A stretch of DNA of 8,813 bases from assembly GCA_034090805.1 (NCBI GenBank), contig JAXDRV010000023.1, positions 1-8,813 on the forward strand, given 5' to 3'. The notes beneath the pieces are model-generated. The model saw only the letters and a list, made by a program, of their open reading frames with translations. It did no database searches and was not told the DNA's origin. Both the position numbers and the translations under genes were made by a program. Shown one piece after another: positions 1 to 6,570 of this stretch. How positions within the stretch are numbered: position 1 is the stretch's first letter; each line of letters opens with the position of its first letter. Source of the DNA: Ornithomonoglobus_A sp034090805. GTDB taxonomy: Bacteria; Bacillota; Clostridia; UBA1381.

Positions 1-43
1 GTTCTCAAAATATTTATTTGGGCAGACTTTATCAATGCGAACT

Positions 44-66
44 GTGTAAAATCTCTGATTTTACAC
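44..66. repeat. Perfect 10-bp inverted repeat, 3-nt loop
   Basis: GTGTAAAATC at 44-53 pairs perfectly with GATTTTACAC at 57-66 around a 3-base loop. There is no T-tract on either side, so it is not a standard intrinsic terminator. In a leftward transcript it would be the second hairpin of the leader. Confidence 0.7.
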
Positions 67-97
67 GAAAAATTTTGACAATAGTCATAATTTTTCC

Positions 98-120
98 AAA
101 TGCGATTGAAAATCGCATTT
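98..120. repeat. Perfect 10-bp inverted repeat, 3-nt loop
   Basis: AAATGCGATT at 98-107 pairs with AATCGCATTT at 111-120 around a GAA loop (plus-strand reading). No U-run follows in either direction. It would be the first hairpin of a leftward transcript from the promoter at 159-187. Confidence 0.7.
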
Positions 121-158
121 GTTCAGTGAGCATTATTTATAATTGTATTTTTATTAAT

Positions 159-187
159 ATTATACAAGTTAATTAAAGATTTGTAAA
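159..187 (-). promoter_or_regulatory. Sigma-A promoter, leftward, toward the window edge
   Basis: On the minus strand TTTACA (182-187) is followed after exactly 17 bp by TATAAT (159-164), with a TG two bases before the -10 (TGTATAAT). This is 11 of 12 consensus bases. It lies downstream of the glycosidase stop and points away from it, so it should start a new leftward transcript near position 150. The target gene is beyond the left edge, or the product is an RNA. Confidence 0.6.
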
Positions 188-190
188 TTC

Positions 191-220
191 TTTTTTTTTA
201 TATTTTAGTTCCTTTTTTTT
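191..220. promoter_or_regulatory. Helically spaced A/T-tracts (UP element or bent DNA)
   Basis: The plus strand has nine T's at 191-199, four T's at 203-206 and eight T's at 213-220, with centres about 10 and 11-12 bp apart. On the minus strand these are A-tracts immediately upstream of the -35 at 182-187. In-phase A-tracts bend DNA, and A-rich sequence upstream of -35 can contact the RNA polymerase alpha subunit. This predicts a strengthened promoter. There is no GC-rich stem beside them, so they do not form a terminator for the glycosidase gene. Confidence 0.4.
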
Positions 221-249
221 ATATGTTTATAAATAGTGTTAAGCAAACC

Positions 250-1779
250 TTATAACACAAAAGTGTTTTCACCCGGTACAATATCGTATTTTATCCCGTT
301 TATCTCAAGGGTATATGCTTCGTTTGAAGTAACAGAGCATTTGTCGCCGTCAGCAACGATGTCTGTTACGACGTTTCCGAAACGCAGATTCTTTATTCCG
401 ACTCTGCCAACCGAACTATCAGGCTTATTCCATTTAACCGTTTTTTCAAATGCATTGATTGTATGAAAGCCAAGCACAAACTCTATGTATACCGAAATCG
501 GGCCAAGTGCCGACCAACCGCAAAAATCCTTGCGCACAATCTTCGAATCGTTTTCATTCATAGCCGGTTTGTATTCTTCAGGATTATAACACTCCCAAAT
601 CGAGTGCGGCGTATAATCGGTATATGTTCTGTACATATGCTCTACAATTTTCGCTGCCGCAGCGTGTGCCTCTTCAAAGTATCCGTATAACGCCAAACCT
701 TTCAAGGCAGCATATGCGGTAGGCAGCCACATTGAGCCTCGCCAATATTTACCGCTCGGCGCATAATCATTGTCAGATCTCGACAGTGATACAAGCGGCA
801 CGAATCCGCCGAAGGTTTCGGGATTTGACACCTGCTCCACAAGTATCTTCGCCCGTTCCTCATCAGCCGTTTCCGATGTCATTGTCCAATAAGAAGCGAT
901 TGTCATAACCCTGTAAAACTCGTGTGTATTACAGTCAATGTCATAATAGAATCTATCTTTATCATCCCAATAGAGGTCGTTTATAATTTGTTTCTTTTCC
1001 TCATATTTTTTATTCCATTGCTCTTTTTCTTTATCATCTCCGATAATATCGTAAAGCTTTGCAATCATATGCGCCGCCAACGCCTGCTGGCAAATAGCGT
1101 CAAGCCAGAGCATATCCGGATTGTTCGGACGCGGTTTTTCCGCATGGCTGCCTGTTCTGCCCCGAGGAGTGTTGTCCATACCCGAACAGCCGCCTTCCCA
1201 TTTATAGCCGTATTTTTCAGCGGTCAGGAAGGTATGAACCAGAACTGTATCCGGTTTTACGCTCTCGTGCAAGTTTTCTATCCAATTGTAATGCTTCTGC
1301 AAAATTTTACGTTCATATAAAAGCTCTTTTACGTATTCCCTATCACCGCTCATAAGTGCATTTTCATATTCAGCCCATGCAAAAAGCGGTGGATTGTCGG
1401 CAAGGTGTACCTTTATTTCGTATGGCTCACCGGGAACGGCGAAAGTCCAGTCCGGCTCTCCCTGCGGCGTAATAATTACGGGAAGATGCACTCCCTCATA
1501 AAGCGCTTTATAGAAATTATCAAATGTTTCAACACCGGGGAACGCTTCTCGCGCATATTTACAAAAAAGCGACATAAAGCAGCTGTCCCATATCCACACC
1601 TGTGTTGCGCAGAATGCCTCGTCCATATACGGAGTTTGCGGCATTCCCGGTATATCCTTAATATGATCAAATGCCAACTCCCATGCTTTATTGTAGAAAT
1701 CCTCATATTCGGGATGTTCGTCAAAAATCGGTATAGGAATATACTCCCTCCAATTTGATGCTCCAAAATTTTTACTCAT
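250..1779 (-). CDS. GH63/trehalase-like (alpha/alpha)6-barrel glycoside hydrolase
   Basis: A 509-residue predicted cytoplasmic enzyme with no signal peptide, probably hydrolysing an alpha-linked sugar or oligosaccharide brought into the cell. Visible family marks are WIWDSCF (about 62-68), GCSGMDNTPRGR (197-208) with Asp202 as the likely catalytic acid, PDMLWLDA (221-228), KYWRGSMWLPTAYAALKGL (344-362), and SIWECYNPE (393-401) with Glu396 as the likely base. These are typical of the six-hairpin clan containing GH63, GH37 and mannosylglycerate-hydrolase-like enzymes. The last 50 or so residues look like a small beta-rich C-terminal domain. The start is set by GAGGAGGAG at 1787-1795, 7 bases from the ATG at 1779; the frame is open to 1842, but a start there has no such signal and would overlap the gene before it. 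It probably shares the promoter at 2388-2416 with the broken gene upstream. No clear terminator follows. The substrate cannot be read from the sequence. Confidence 0.88.
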   Translation of the reverse strand: MSKNFGASNWREYIPIPIFDEHPEYEDFYNKAWELAFDHIKDIPGMPQTPYMDEAFCATQVWIWDSCFMSLFCKYAREAFPGVETFDNFYKALYEGVHLPVIITPQGEPDWTFAVPGEPYEIKVHLADNPPLFAWAEYENALMSGDREYVKELLYERKILQKHYNWIENLHESVKPDTVLVHTFLTAEKYGYKWEGGCSGMDNTPRGRTGSHAEKPRPNNPDMLWLDAICQQALAAHMIAKLYDIIGDDKEKEQWNKKYEEKKQIINDLYWDDKDRFYYDIDCNTHEFYRVMTIASYWTMTSETADEERAKILVEQVSNPETFGGFVPLVSLSRSDNDYAPSGKYWRGSMWLPTAYAALKGLALYGYFEEAHAAAAKIVEHMYRTYTDYTPHSIWECYNPEEYKPAMNENDSKIVRKDFCGWSALGPISVYIEFVLGFHTINAFEKTVKWNKPDSSVGRVGIKNLRFGNVVTDIVADGDKCSVTSNEAYTLEINGIKYDIVPGENTFVL

Positions 1780-1786
1780 AATGATT

Positions 1787-1795
1787 CTCCTCCTC
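1787..1795 (-). promoter_or_regulatory. Ribosome binding site fixing the glycosidase start
   Basis: The minus strand reads GAGGAGGAG, 7 bases before the ATG at 1779. This favours that start over the upstream in-frame one at 1842 and gives a strong, independent translation start behind the broken upstream gene. Confidence 0.8.
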
Positions 1796-1822
1796 AAATT
1801 ATATTTTTTTATAAAAGTATTT

Positions 1823-2300
1823 TCAGATACCGGAATTATCAAAATATTTTCTTATAAAATATGCAGGTGTGCAGCTCCACGCATGGCACATACTATTCAA
1901 TTTCTTATCTCCGTAGGGTGAAAAATCCAAATCATCCGGTACATACACCTCGAAAAATGTATCTGCTCCGAGCTTTACCATTCCTCCCCAGTATTTTTTA
2001 ATGTATACGGCAGCTTCTTTCAGCAAACCGAGCTTAATCATAGCTTCTGTCACATAGTGGTGCATATACGGTGTAAAAGGCTTTATGCTGTCGGCTGAAT
2101 TTAAAACACCGAGTAAAATCTCCTCAGCCTCTTTTCCCGTAACCACTCCGCCAAGCACCATCCATACGGCAGAATGTACACTGTACTGATAATTATCTTT
2201 TACCGCTGCTTAGTATTTGTCGTGAATTTTCGGGAGTCACTATCTCCTCATTTAATTTCGGTAAATTCATATCGGCTGTTTTTAAATATAATTCTTTCAT
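1823..2300 (-). pseudogene. Alpha-L-rhamnosidase-like six-hairpin glycosidase, internally deleted and frameshifted
   Basis: Two coding pieces are joined out of frame. The first starts at the ATG at 2300, with GGAG 9 bases upstream (within GACGGAGCG), and reads MKELYLKTADMNLPKLN... for 35 codons to TAA at 2193-2195. In another frame, open from 2209 to the stop at 1823, are about 128 residues resembling the C-terminal end of GH78-type rhamnosidases: YSVHSAVWMVLGG, then the TPYMHHYVTEAMIKLGL helix, KYWGGMVKLGADTFFEVY, and the near-terminal MCHAWSCTPAYFIRKYF. The family is usually 500-1000 residues, so most of the catalytic barrel is missing. The join lies near 2193-2212. The C-terminal piece keeps good family motifs, suggesting recent loss. 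Promoter and ribosome binding site survive. A second start at 2161 could make a 112-residue fragment, but it would lack most of the fold. The origin of the first 35 codons is uncertain; they need not come from the same gene. Confidence 0.72.
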
Positions 2301-2387
2301 AAATTACGCTCCGTCTGATTTCCGGTGTAACGAGTTTTCTCCAGCTATACCGCCTAATTTTGTTTATCAAATACCATTTACCATATT

Positions 2388-2416
2388 ATTATATCATAGC
2401 AGCATTTTCTTGTCAA
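2388..2416 (-). promoter_or_regulatory. Perfect consensus sigma-A promoter
   Basis: On the minus strand TTGACA (2411-2416) is separated by exactly 17 bp from TATAAT (2388-2393), a full 12 of 12 match. The expected start is near 2381, giving a leader of about 80 bases to the ATG at 2300. It lies just after the terminator at 2441-2483 and is the only evident promoter for the broken rhamnosidase gene and the intact glycosidase behind it. No operator-like repeat was seen around it, so repression or activation cannot be predicted. Confidence 0.8.
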
Positions 2417-2440
2417 ATTCATTTTTTGAGTGTACCCACA

Positions 2441-2483
2441 CAAAAAAGTGCAAGGGAAAATATCCACATTTTCCCTTGCACTT
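2441..2483 (-). terminator. Intrinsic terminator of the upstream leftward unit
   Basis: A perfect 16-bp inverted repeat (2446-2461 with 2468-2483, core GTGCAAGGGAAAAT) has a 6-base loop. On the minus strand it runs straight into a T6 tract (complement of 2442-2447). It starts only a few bases after the stop codon at 2488, so it ends transcription of the fragment at 2488-3009 and probably of the whole zinc-ribbon/TPM/SPFH operon upstream. On the plus strand the 3' side reads TATTATTA, a poor U-tract, so it acts mainly leftward. Confidence 0.88.
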
Positions 2484-2487
2484 ATTA

Positions 2488-3009
2488 TTAAATTTTAAAA
2501 ACATCCTCATAGTCCGAAAAATACAGTGCATCGTAGAGAACCAAATCCTGGTCATTTGACCATGGATCATAAAATTCGCCTCTTATTCCGTTAAGCCTGT
2601 AGGGATATACATACGCCGCAGAACCTCTGCCGTCATCACCGATAAGACACATACAGTTTCTGATACACTCCTCCGCCTTTTCAATCCAACTCCTGTCGCC
2701 GGAAAGCCTGCCGTATGACATATACGCCCGCACGCTCAGGCAGCTTAGATGATGCGGCAGCGTATCGCCGGGCATTTTGTTTTTGCCGAACCATATATCA
2801 TCCCAAAATCTGATCGCAATCTCGTTAAGATGAAAGCTCGGCTGCATCCCGGAAAATCTCTGCAATACTTCAATATGCTTTGCCGCTTCGTTAATGTAAT
2901 ATTCCTTGTTTTCACGCAGTGCGCCCATTTCGGCAATGTAATTTACCGCAGGCGTAACAATAGTCTGCTCGTAATTCACCTTCAAAAACCGTATAATGCA
3001 CAGCGTCAA
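2488..3009 (-). pseudogene. 5'-truncated C-terminal fragment of a six-hairpin glycosidase-like protein
   Basis: About 170 residues that resemble the C-terminal part of an (alpha/alpha)6-barrel carbohydrate enzyme: NYEQTIVTPAVNYIAEMGAL, a helix pair, QPSFHLNEIAIRFWDDIWFGK, DTLPHHLSCLSVRAYMSYG, and a near-terminal AYVYPYRLNGIRGEFYDPWSNDQDLVLYDALYF. The frame opens with TTG at 3009, preceded by GTA and an in-frame TAG and with no ribosome binding site, so it is unlikely to be a real start. A neighbouring frame just upstream reads NYIGIDAVHYTVFEGE, which may be the preceding part of the same protein after a frameshift. An ATG (3030-3032) just past the SPFH stop is in the same frame but meets TAG after six codons. 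The 3' end is intact and followed by its own terminator. The exact GH family was not identified; a start I cannot see remains possible, but a remnant is more likely. Confidence 0.62.
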
Positions 3010-3035
3010 TACCTATGTAGTTTGTTTTCGCATTT

Positions 3036-4352
3036 TTATTTTTTATCATTATCATCAAATATATCGCCGCACTCCGGGCAGAACTTCGGCGGGTTTGCCG
3101 GATCCTCCGGTTCCCAGCCGCACTTATCGCATTTATAAAGCGGTGCGCCTGCCGGCTTGGGGCTTCCGCAGTTCTGGCAGAATTTGCCTTTGTTGACCGT
3201 ACCGCATGAGCAGATCCAGCCGTCTGCCGATGGCTGCGGTTTGCCGCAGTTCATGCAGAATTTACCCGTATTGCCGCCCTGACCGCATACGCAAGTCCAT
3301 CCCGATTGTGCAGTCTGCGGTTGCTGTGCTTGCGTTTGCTGCTGTCCCATAGCAAATAGATTTGCAGCATTAGCTCCGCCGGCGTTCTGTGCCATATTCA
3401 TGCCGAAGAAGCCGCCCATAGCACCCATTCCGCCCTCGTTTTTGGCTGCGTCCTGCATGGCCTGTGCCTGTGCGCCTACCATGTGTGCCGCCGCCATTGT
3501 CGGATTTCGGAAGGCTGCATTTCTTTGGATCTCCTTAATCATCTTTTCGTCTTCCTCCGAAGCATTGACAGAGGAGACGCCAAACGCTACAATTTCAATA
3601 CCACGCAAATCTCTCCATTTTGCGGAAAGAACCTCATTTAACGCATCGCCGATTTCCATTGTATGCGCCGGAAGTGAGCTGTAGCGGATTCCCATATCCG
3701 AAATTCTTGCAAAGGCAGGCTGAAGTGCTGTCAAAAGCTCGGTTTTTAACTGACTGTCAATCGTTTCCCTTAGATACATATCATCCACGTTGCCGCATAC
3801 ATTTGTATAAAACAGCATCGGATTCGTGATTTTATAAGAATATTCTCCGTGACAGCGTATCGCAATGTCTACATCAAGCCCAATATTATTGTCAACAACT
3901 CTGAACGGAACAGGAGAAGGCGTTCCGTATTTGTTTCCCATAATCTCCTTTGTATTGAAAAAGTAAATTCTCTGATCCTTACCCGGTTCACCGCCAAATG
4001 TAAAACGCTTGCCGATTTCGGAAAAGCTCTTTTTGACGTTTTCGCTCAAATTACCGTAAAAAATACTCGGTTCTGTTCCGGCATCATATACAAATTCGCC
4101 GGGTTCGGCACAGACGTCAACCACCTTGCCGCTTTCCACGATTATCATACACTGTCCGTCATTGACGTTGATAACAGAGCCGTTGGAAATAATATTGTCT
4201 GTTCCTTTCTTGTTCGAGCTTCTGCCCCCGGCTCTTTTTTCTCCTTTTGCTACAAGAACGTCTGCGTCCAAGCTCTCACAATAAAAATAATCTCTCCACG
4301 AATCAGCAAGCACGCCGCCCAGTGCCCCGACTCCCGCTTTTAATAATCCCAT
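3036..4352 (-). CDS. ydjI: YdjI-like SPFH-domain protein with three C-terminal zinc ribbons
   Basis: A 438-residue protein of the type often labelled 'virion core protein' or SPFH domain protein. Residues 1-25 form the typical MGLLKAGVGALGGVLADSWRDYF start. An SPFH/Band 7-like core runs to about 280 (FRVVDNNIGLDVDIAIRCHGEYSYKITNP, and IVAFGVSSVNASEED near its end). A Met/Ala/Gly/Gln-rich linker covers about 283-350. Three zinc ribbons follow: Cys354/356/366/369, Cys381/383/392/395 and Cys408/411/425/428. In B. subtilis, YdjI works at the membrane with YdjG, YdjH and PspA in envelope-stress response; the same role here is inferred from family and gene order. The start at 4352 has AAAGGAGA 8 bases upstream; the frame is open to a TTG at 4370 that lacks a site. 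It is third in the operon, 64 bases after the TPM gene. The linker and extra ribbon make it longer than I recall for the B. subtilis protein. Confidence 0.85.
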   Translation of the reverse strand: MGLLKAGVGALGGVLADSWRDYFYCESLDADVLVAKGEKRAGGRSSNKKGTDNIISNGSVINVNDGQCMIIVESGKVVDVCAEPGEFVYDAGTEPSIFYGNLSENVKKSFSEIGKRFTFGGEPGKDQRIYFFNTKEIMGNKYGTPSPVPFRVVDNNIGLDVDIAIRCHGEYSYKITNPMLFYTNVCGNVDDMYLRETIDSQLKTELLTALQPAFARISDMGIRYSSLPAHTMEIGDALNEVLSAKWRDLRGIEIVAFGVSSVNASEEDEKMIKEIQRNAAFRNPTMAAAHMVGAQAQAMQDAAKNEGGMGAMGGFFGMNMAQNAGGANAANLFAMGQQQTQAQQPQTAQSGWTCVCGQGGNTGKFCMNCGKPQPSADGWICSCGTVNKGKFCQNCGSPKPAGAPLYKCDKCGWEPEDPANPPKFCPECGDIFDDNDKK

Positions 4353-4416
4353 ATGTATGTCTCCTTTCAAAAATTAATTTAGCCGATATTTTACAATTCA
4401 CTAATTTTATATTACA

Positions 4417-5187
4417 TCAAAAGCTCCCACTTCTTCCGCCATGTTCAGTCCCGGACGAGGATGTATGTGTTGTACTGTCGGATTTTGGCTTTTCCGTTTT
4501 GGCAACCGTACTGTAAAGAAATATATCACGTGAAAAATCTATATTCATACTTCCCGGCTTTATATAATTCGCCGCTCCGTGCTGCATAACCGCCGTATTC
4601 ATTTTTGAGAGCTTGCGTGCCATTAATATTAACGCTATTACCAAAGGTATGAAAATAATTCCCGCAATAGCATACAGTATATTTATTTTATTTTTATACG
4701 GCTTTCCGTTTGCCGCCATTTCCATCAGTTCTTCGCACTTATCGGCATATATCATACCTGCACGATAATACTCGCCTTTTTTCAGGTAAGACAGCATTGC
4801 ATTGTCGATATATTCCAGACCGTCATCGTTAAATATCTCTATCGCCCTGCCGCAGGTGGAAAAAGCATATTTACGGCTTGATTTGCTAACAAAGTATAAA
4901 ATGCCGTCATGATTTTCGCCTATGCCGTATCCACCGTAATCGTATATATCATCCGCTTTTGCCTGTGCGTCACCCATTACAGCTTCATTGCTTATAATGA
5001 AGGCTGCGTCAACATTGTATGTACTGCGCAGAGCATCAAGCCTTTCTGACAGTGCTTCGTATTCATAATCCGACAGCACACCGGAATCATCCTGCACAGA
5101 GGGTGCGTGTTCCGCAGTTGCCGAAAACGGCAATACGGCAGCACACATAACAAGGAGCAACAGAATAAAAGACCATGTTTTTTTCAT
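4417..5187 (-). CDS. ydjH: YdjH-like TPM-domain membrane protein
   Basis: A 256-residue exported, membrane-anchored protein. Residues 1-25 are a signal peptide (KK, a hydrophobic core, ending ...FSATA). A TPM domain covers about 28-155 (VQDDSGVLSDYEYEALSERLDAL, then DVAF-like VDAAFIIS, DIYDYGGYGIGENHDGILYFVSKSSRKYAFSTCG). A membrane helix spans about 168-190, followed by a cytoplasmic tail ending HTSSSGTEHGGRSGSF, a Ser/Gly-rich end common in this family. TPM domains face outside the membrane; some bind metals and some are phosphatase-like, but no activity is proven for this group. The ATG at 5187 lies 12 bases after the preceding gene, with a G-rich ribosome site (AGGGGGG) in the gap, so the two genes are translated from one mRNA. 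Gene order matches ydjG-ydjH-ydjI. Confidence 0.85.
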   Translation of the reverse strand: MKKTWSFILLLLVMCAAVLPFSATAEHAPSVQDDSGVLSDYEYEALSERLDALRSTYNVDAAFIISNEAVMGDAQAKADDIYDYGGYGIGENHDGILYFVSKSSRKYAFSTCGRAIEIFNDDGLEYIDNAMLSYLKKGEYYRAGMIYADKCEELMEMAANGKPYKNKINILYAIAGIIFIPLVIALILMARKLSKMNTAVMQHGAANYIKPGSMNIDFSRDIFLYSTVAKTEKPKSDSTTHTSSSGTEHGGRSGSF

Positions 5188-5199
5188 CTCTTCACCCCC

Positions 5200-6288
5200 C
5201 TACAGCAGTCCGAAAAGTTTTGCGGCGGCTATGCAAACCACAAGACCGATCGCATATACTTTTCCAAAATACAGCCATTTTTTCTTTTTATCTATCGGAT
5301 ATTTTCCGACTGTTTTTCCTGTCTGCCCGTTTATGGCATATTGGTAATTCTCGCCACGGTATTTTATGTTAAGCATCCATACCGGAAGAAGCGAATACCT
5401 GATTTTTCCGTTTGAAAAATTCACATAAGAGGTTTCGGGAATAACAGCTGAATAACCCGATGCCGTTTGAGCAAAGGCATCTTCGGTGCTTTTTTTCACT
5501 CGTTCATTCGCTCTGTCAATACTTTCCTCTGCCGTTACATCATATTTATCGGCAAGATACCCGGAAAGGTATGCTGTATTAAAGTCTACCGCATCAGTAT
5601 AATCAAAGGGTTCTACAGCCTCCATATAGGCATCATCCGCTTTTTTTGAGCCGTCCACCGGAATGTTTGCAAAGCCAATGCTTCCCGATCGGATCAGCTT
5701 ATAGAAATCGGTTTTGGTGTATTCGTAATCCGAATCACTCCAGTGCGTTATTCGCTGCGCATTATATCGTATATCCGCATTGCAGTCACAGTCAAACATC
5801 CAAAACGGTATGTATACCCCCGACATTTCTTCAATTTTCTTTTTGTCCTTAAACTCATCAGGAAGAAAAGGTGCATTTTTATACGCTTGTTCAAACTCAG
5901 CCATAGCCGCGTTTTTATCCAACTTAAACGGAATTACATAATCAGGGCGAAGCGAACCCTCAAACTGTCCTTTGACGATGGTGGAATTTCCGCAGTATGG
6001 GCATACCGTTGAGCCCAGCGTGTCATCCCCCGTAATCTCCGCACCGCATGAGGGGCAGGAATAGGAAGAAAGATTGACTGTCTCGCTATCCTCAAAGCTT
6101 CTCGGCTCATAATGCTCCCAGTCGTATTTTGAAGAAGTCATCCCGTTTTCGTTTGCCTCATCAAGCTGTTTCATCGTGTCGACATCAAAATCCGTTCCGC
6201 AGGATTTGCAGTGCAGCTTCTGCTTTGCTGCGTTAAACGCAAGCGGAGCGCCGCAGCATGGGCATTTATAGCTTTGTATTGTGTCCAT
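5200..6288 (-). CDS. ydjG: YdjG-like double zinc-ribbon, C-tail-anchored membrane protein
   Basis: A 362-residue protein of the group often labelled 'TFIIB-type zinc ribbon' or wrongly 'PriA'. Two zinc ribbons open it: YKCPCCGAP with LHCKSCGT (Cys9/12, 27/30), and YSCPSCGAE with TVCPYCGN (Cys78/81, 96/99). A conserved core follows, with RPDYVIPFKLDK (114-125) and MSGVYIPFWMFDCDCNADI (155-173); a later LLPVWMLNIKYRGENYQYAINGQTGK (300-325) is typical of the family. A single membrane helix at about 339-361 ends the chain. There is no helicase motif, so the PriA name does not apply. The ATG at 6288 has AGGAGGTAG about 6 bases upstream. It heads the operon, with a promoter at 6469-6497. By analogy with B. 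subtilis YdjG it should pair with the SPFH protein at the membrane. Confidence 0.85.
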   Translation of the reverse strand: MDTIQSYKCPCCGAPLAFNAAKQKLHCKSCGTDFDVDTMKQLDEANENGMTSSKYDWEHYEPRSFEDSETVNLSSYSCPSCGAEITGDDTLGSTVCPYCGNSTIVKGQFEGSLRPDYVIPFKLDKNAAMAEFEQAYKNAPFLPDEFKDKKKIEEMSGVYIPFWMFDCDCNADIRYNAQRITHWSDSDYEYTKTDFYKLIRSGSIGFANIPVDGSKKADDAYMEAVEPFDYTDAVDFNTAYLSGYLADKYDVTAEESIDRANERVKKSTEDAFAQTASGYSAVIPETSYVNFSNGKIRYSLLPVWMLNIKYRGENYQYAINGQTGKTVGKYPIDKKKKWLYFGKVYAIGLVVCIAAAKLFGLL

Positions 6289-6320
6289 AAACTCTACCTC
6301 CTGTTTTATTTTTAAAATTA

Positions 6321-6460
6321 TTATCCCATACCGTAGCTGTAATCATTATCCGCCCGAACTGCCGTATCTGCCTTATCACCGCTAATTCAAATTTATTCGA
6401 CTTATACAATCTTTCAAAAGCATTAAGTGCACGTTCTCTGTCTATAATCTCCGATTTAGG
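6321..6460 (-). pseudogene. Possible relic of a gene in the operon leader
   Basis: Between the promoter at 6469-6497 and the first operon gene, two adjacent frames look coding but join out of frame. Reading leftward, one gives EIIDRERALNAFERLYKSNKFEL (6451 to 6383) and the other SGDKADTAVRADNDYSYGMG then TAA (6383 to 6321). Codon choice resembles the neighbouring genes, and the second piece ends like a normal C-terminus. Neither has a usable start codon. I infer the decayed C-terminal end of a lost gene, perhaps a former fourth member of the operon, but I do not recognise the family. It could also be chance open frame in a roughly 170-base untranslated leader. Confidence 0.3.
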
Positions 6461-6468
6461 ATATTTAA

Positions 6469-6497
6469 ATTATAACACACAAATCAAAACAATTCAA
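6469..6497 (-). promoter_or_regulatory. Sigma-A type promoter of the zinc-ribbon/TPM/SPFH operon
   Basis: On the minus strand TTGAAT (6492-6497) is followed after 17 bp by TATAAT (6469-6474). The expected start near 6462 gives a leader of about 170 bases. In B. subtilis the ydj operon is controlled by the envelope-stress factor SigW; no SigW-type TGAAAC/CGTA pair was seen here, so basal sigma-A transcription is the simplest reading. Confidence 0.55.
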
Positions 6498-6570
6498 GTA
6501 TATTTTATTAAGAGAAGATTTTTTGTGACTCTTACGACTGCGGGATTATAAGATGAATTTGGATTACTTT

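Larger units (their letters stand above)
34..133 (-). other. Structured leader or small-RNA candidate (two hairpins, possible alternative pairing)
   Basis: Read on the minus strand, downstream of the promoter at 159-187, this stretch holds two perfect 10-bp hairpins with 3-nt loops: arms 98-107/111-120 and 44-53/57-66. Neither is followed by a T-run on either strand, so they do not look like intrinsic terminators. The 5' arm of the first hairpin contains AATGCGA, and its complement TCGCATT occurs in the local 3' arm and again at 34-40, so an alternative pairing is possible. A 33-codon minus-strand frame (133 to 32) exists but has no ribosome binding site. I infer a structured 5' leader of a gene beyond the left edge, or a small RNA. 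No known RNA family was recognised. Confidence 0.35.

Noticed and set aside
44..120. The two left-edge hairpins as terminators of the glycosidase gene
   Set aside because: Neither is followed by a U-tract on either strand, and a strong leftward promoter lies between them and the gene.
32..133. 33-codon minus-strand frame in the hairpin region
   Set aside because: No ribosome binding site is visible and it is made largely of the inverted repeats; RNA structure explains it better.
922..1320. 132-codon plus-strand open frame opposite the glycosidase gene
   Set aside because: It lies wholly antisense to a gene with clear catalytic motifs, has no ribosome site and no recognisable protein features.
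2193..2212. Programmed ribosomal frameshift joining the two rhamnosidase-like pieces
   Set aside because: No convincing slippery heptamer or downstream stem was seen, and the joined product would still lack most of the catalytic barrel.
3007..3032. Stop-codon readthrough (or selenocysteine/pyrrolysine type recoding) at the TAG after the ATG at 3032
   Set aside because: The six codons before the TAG look random, there is no ribosome site, and the protein after it begins in mid-domain; truncation is simpler.
3849..4343. 164-codon plus-strand open frame opposite the SPFH gene
   Set aside because: It is antisense to a well-supported gene and its translation looks like a reverse-complement shadow with no domain.
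5200..6288. Annotation of this gene as PriA helicase
   Set aside because: Only the zinc ribbons resemble PriA; there are no Walker or helicase motifs and the chain ends in a membrane helix.
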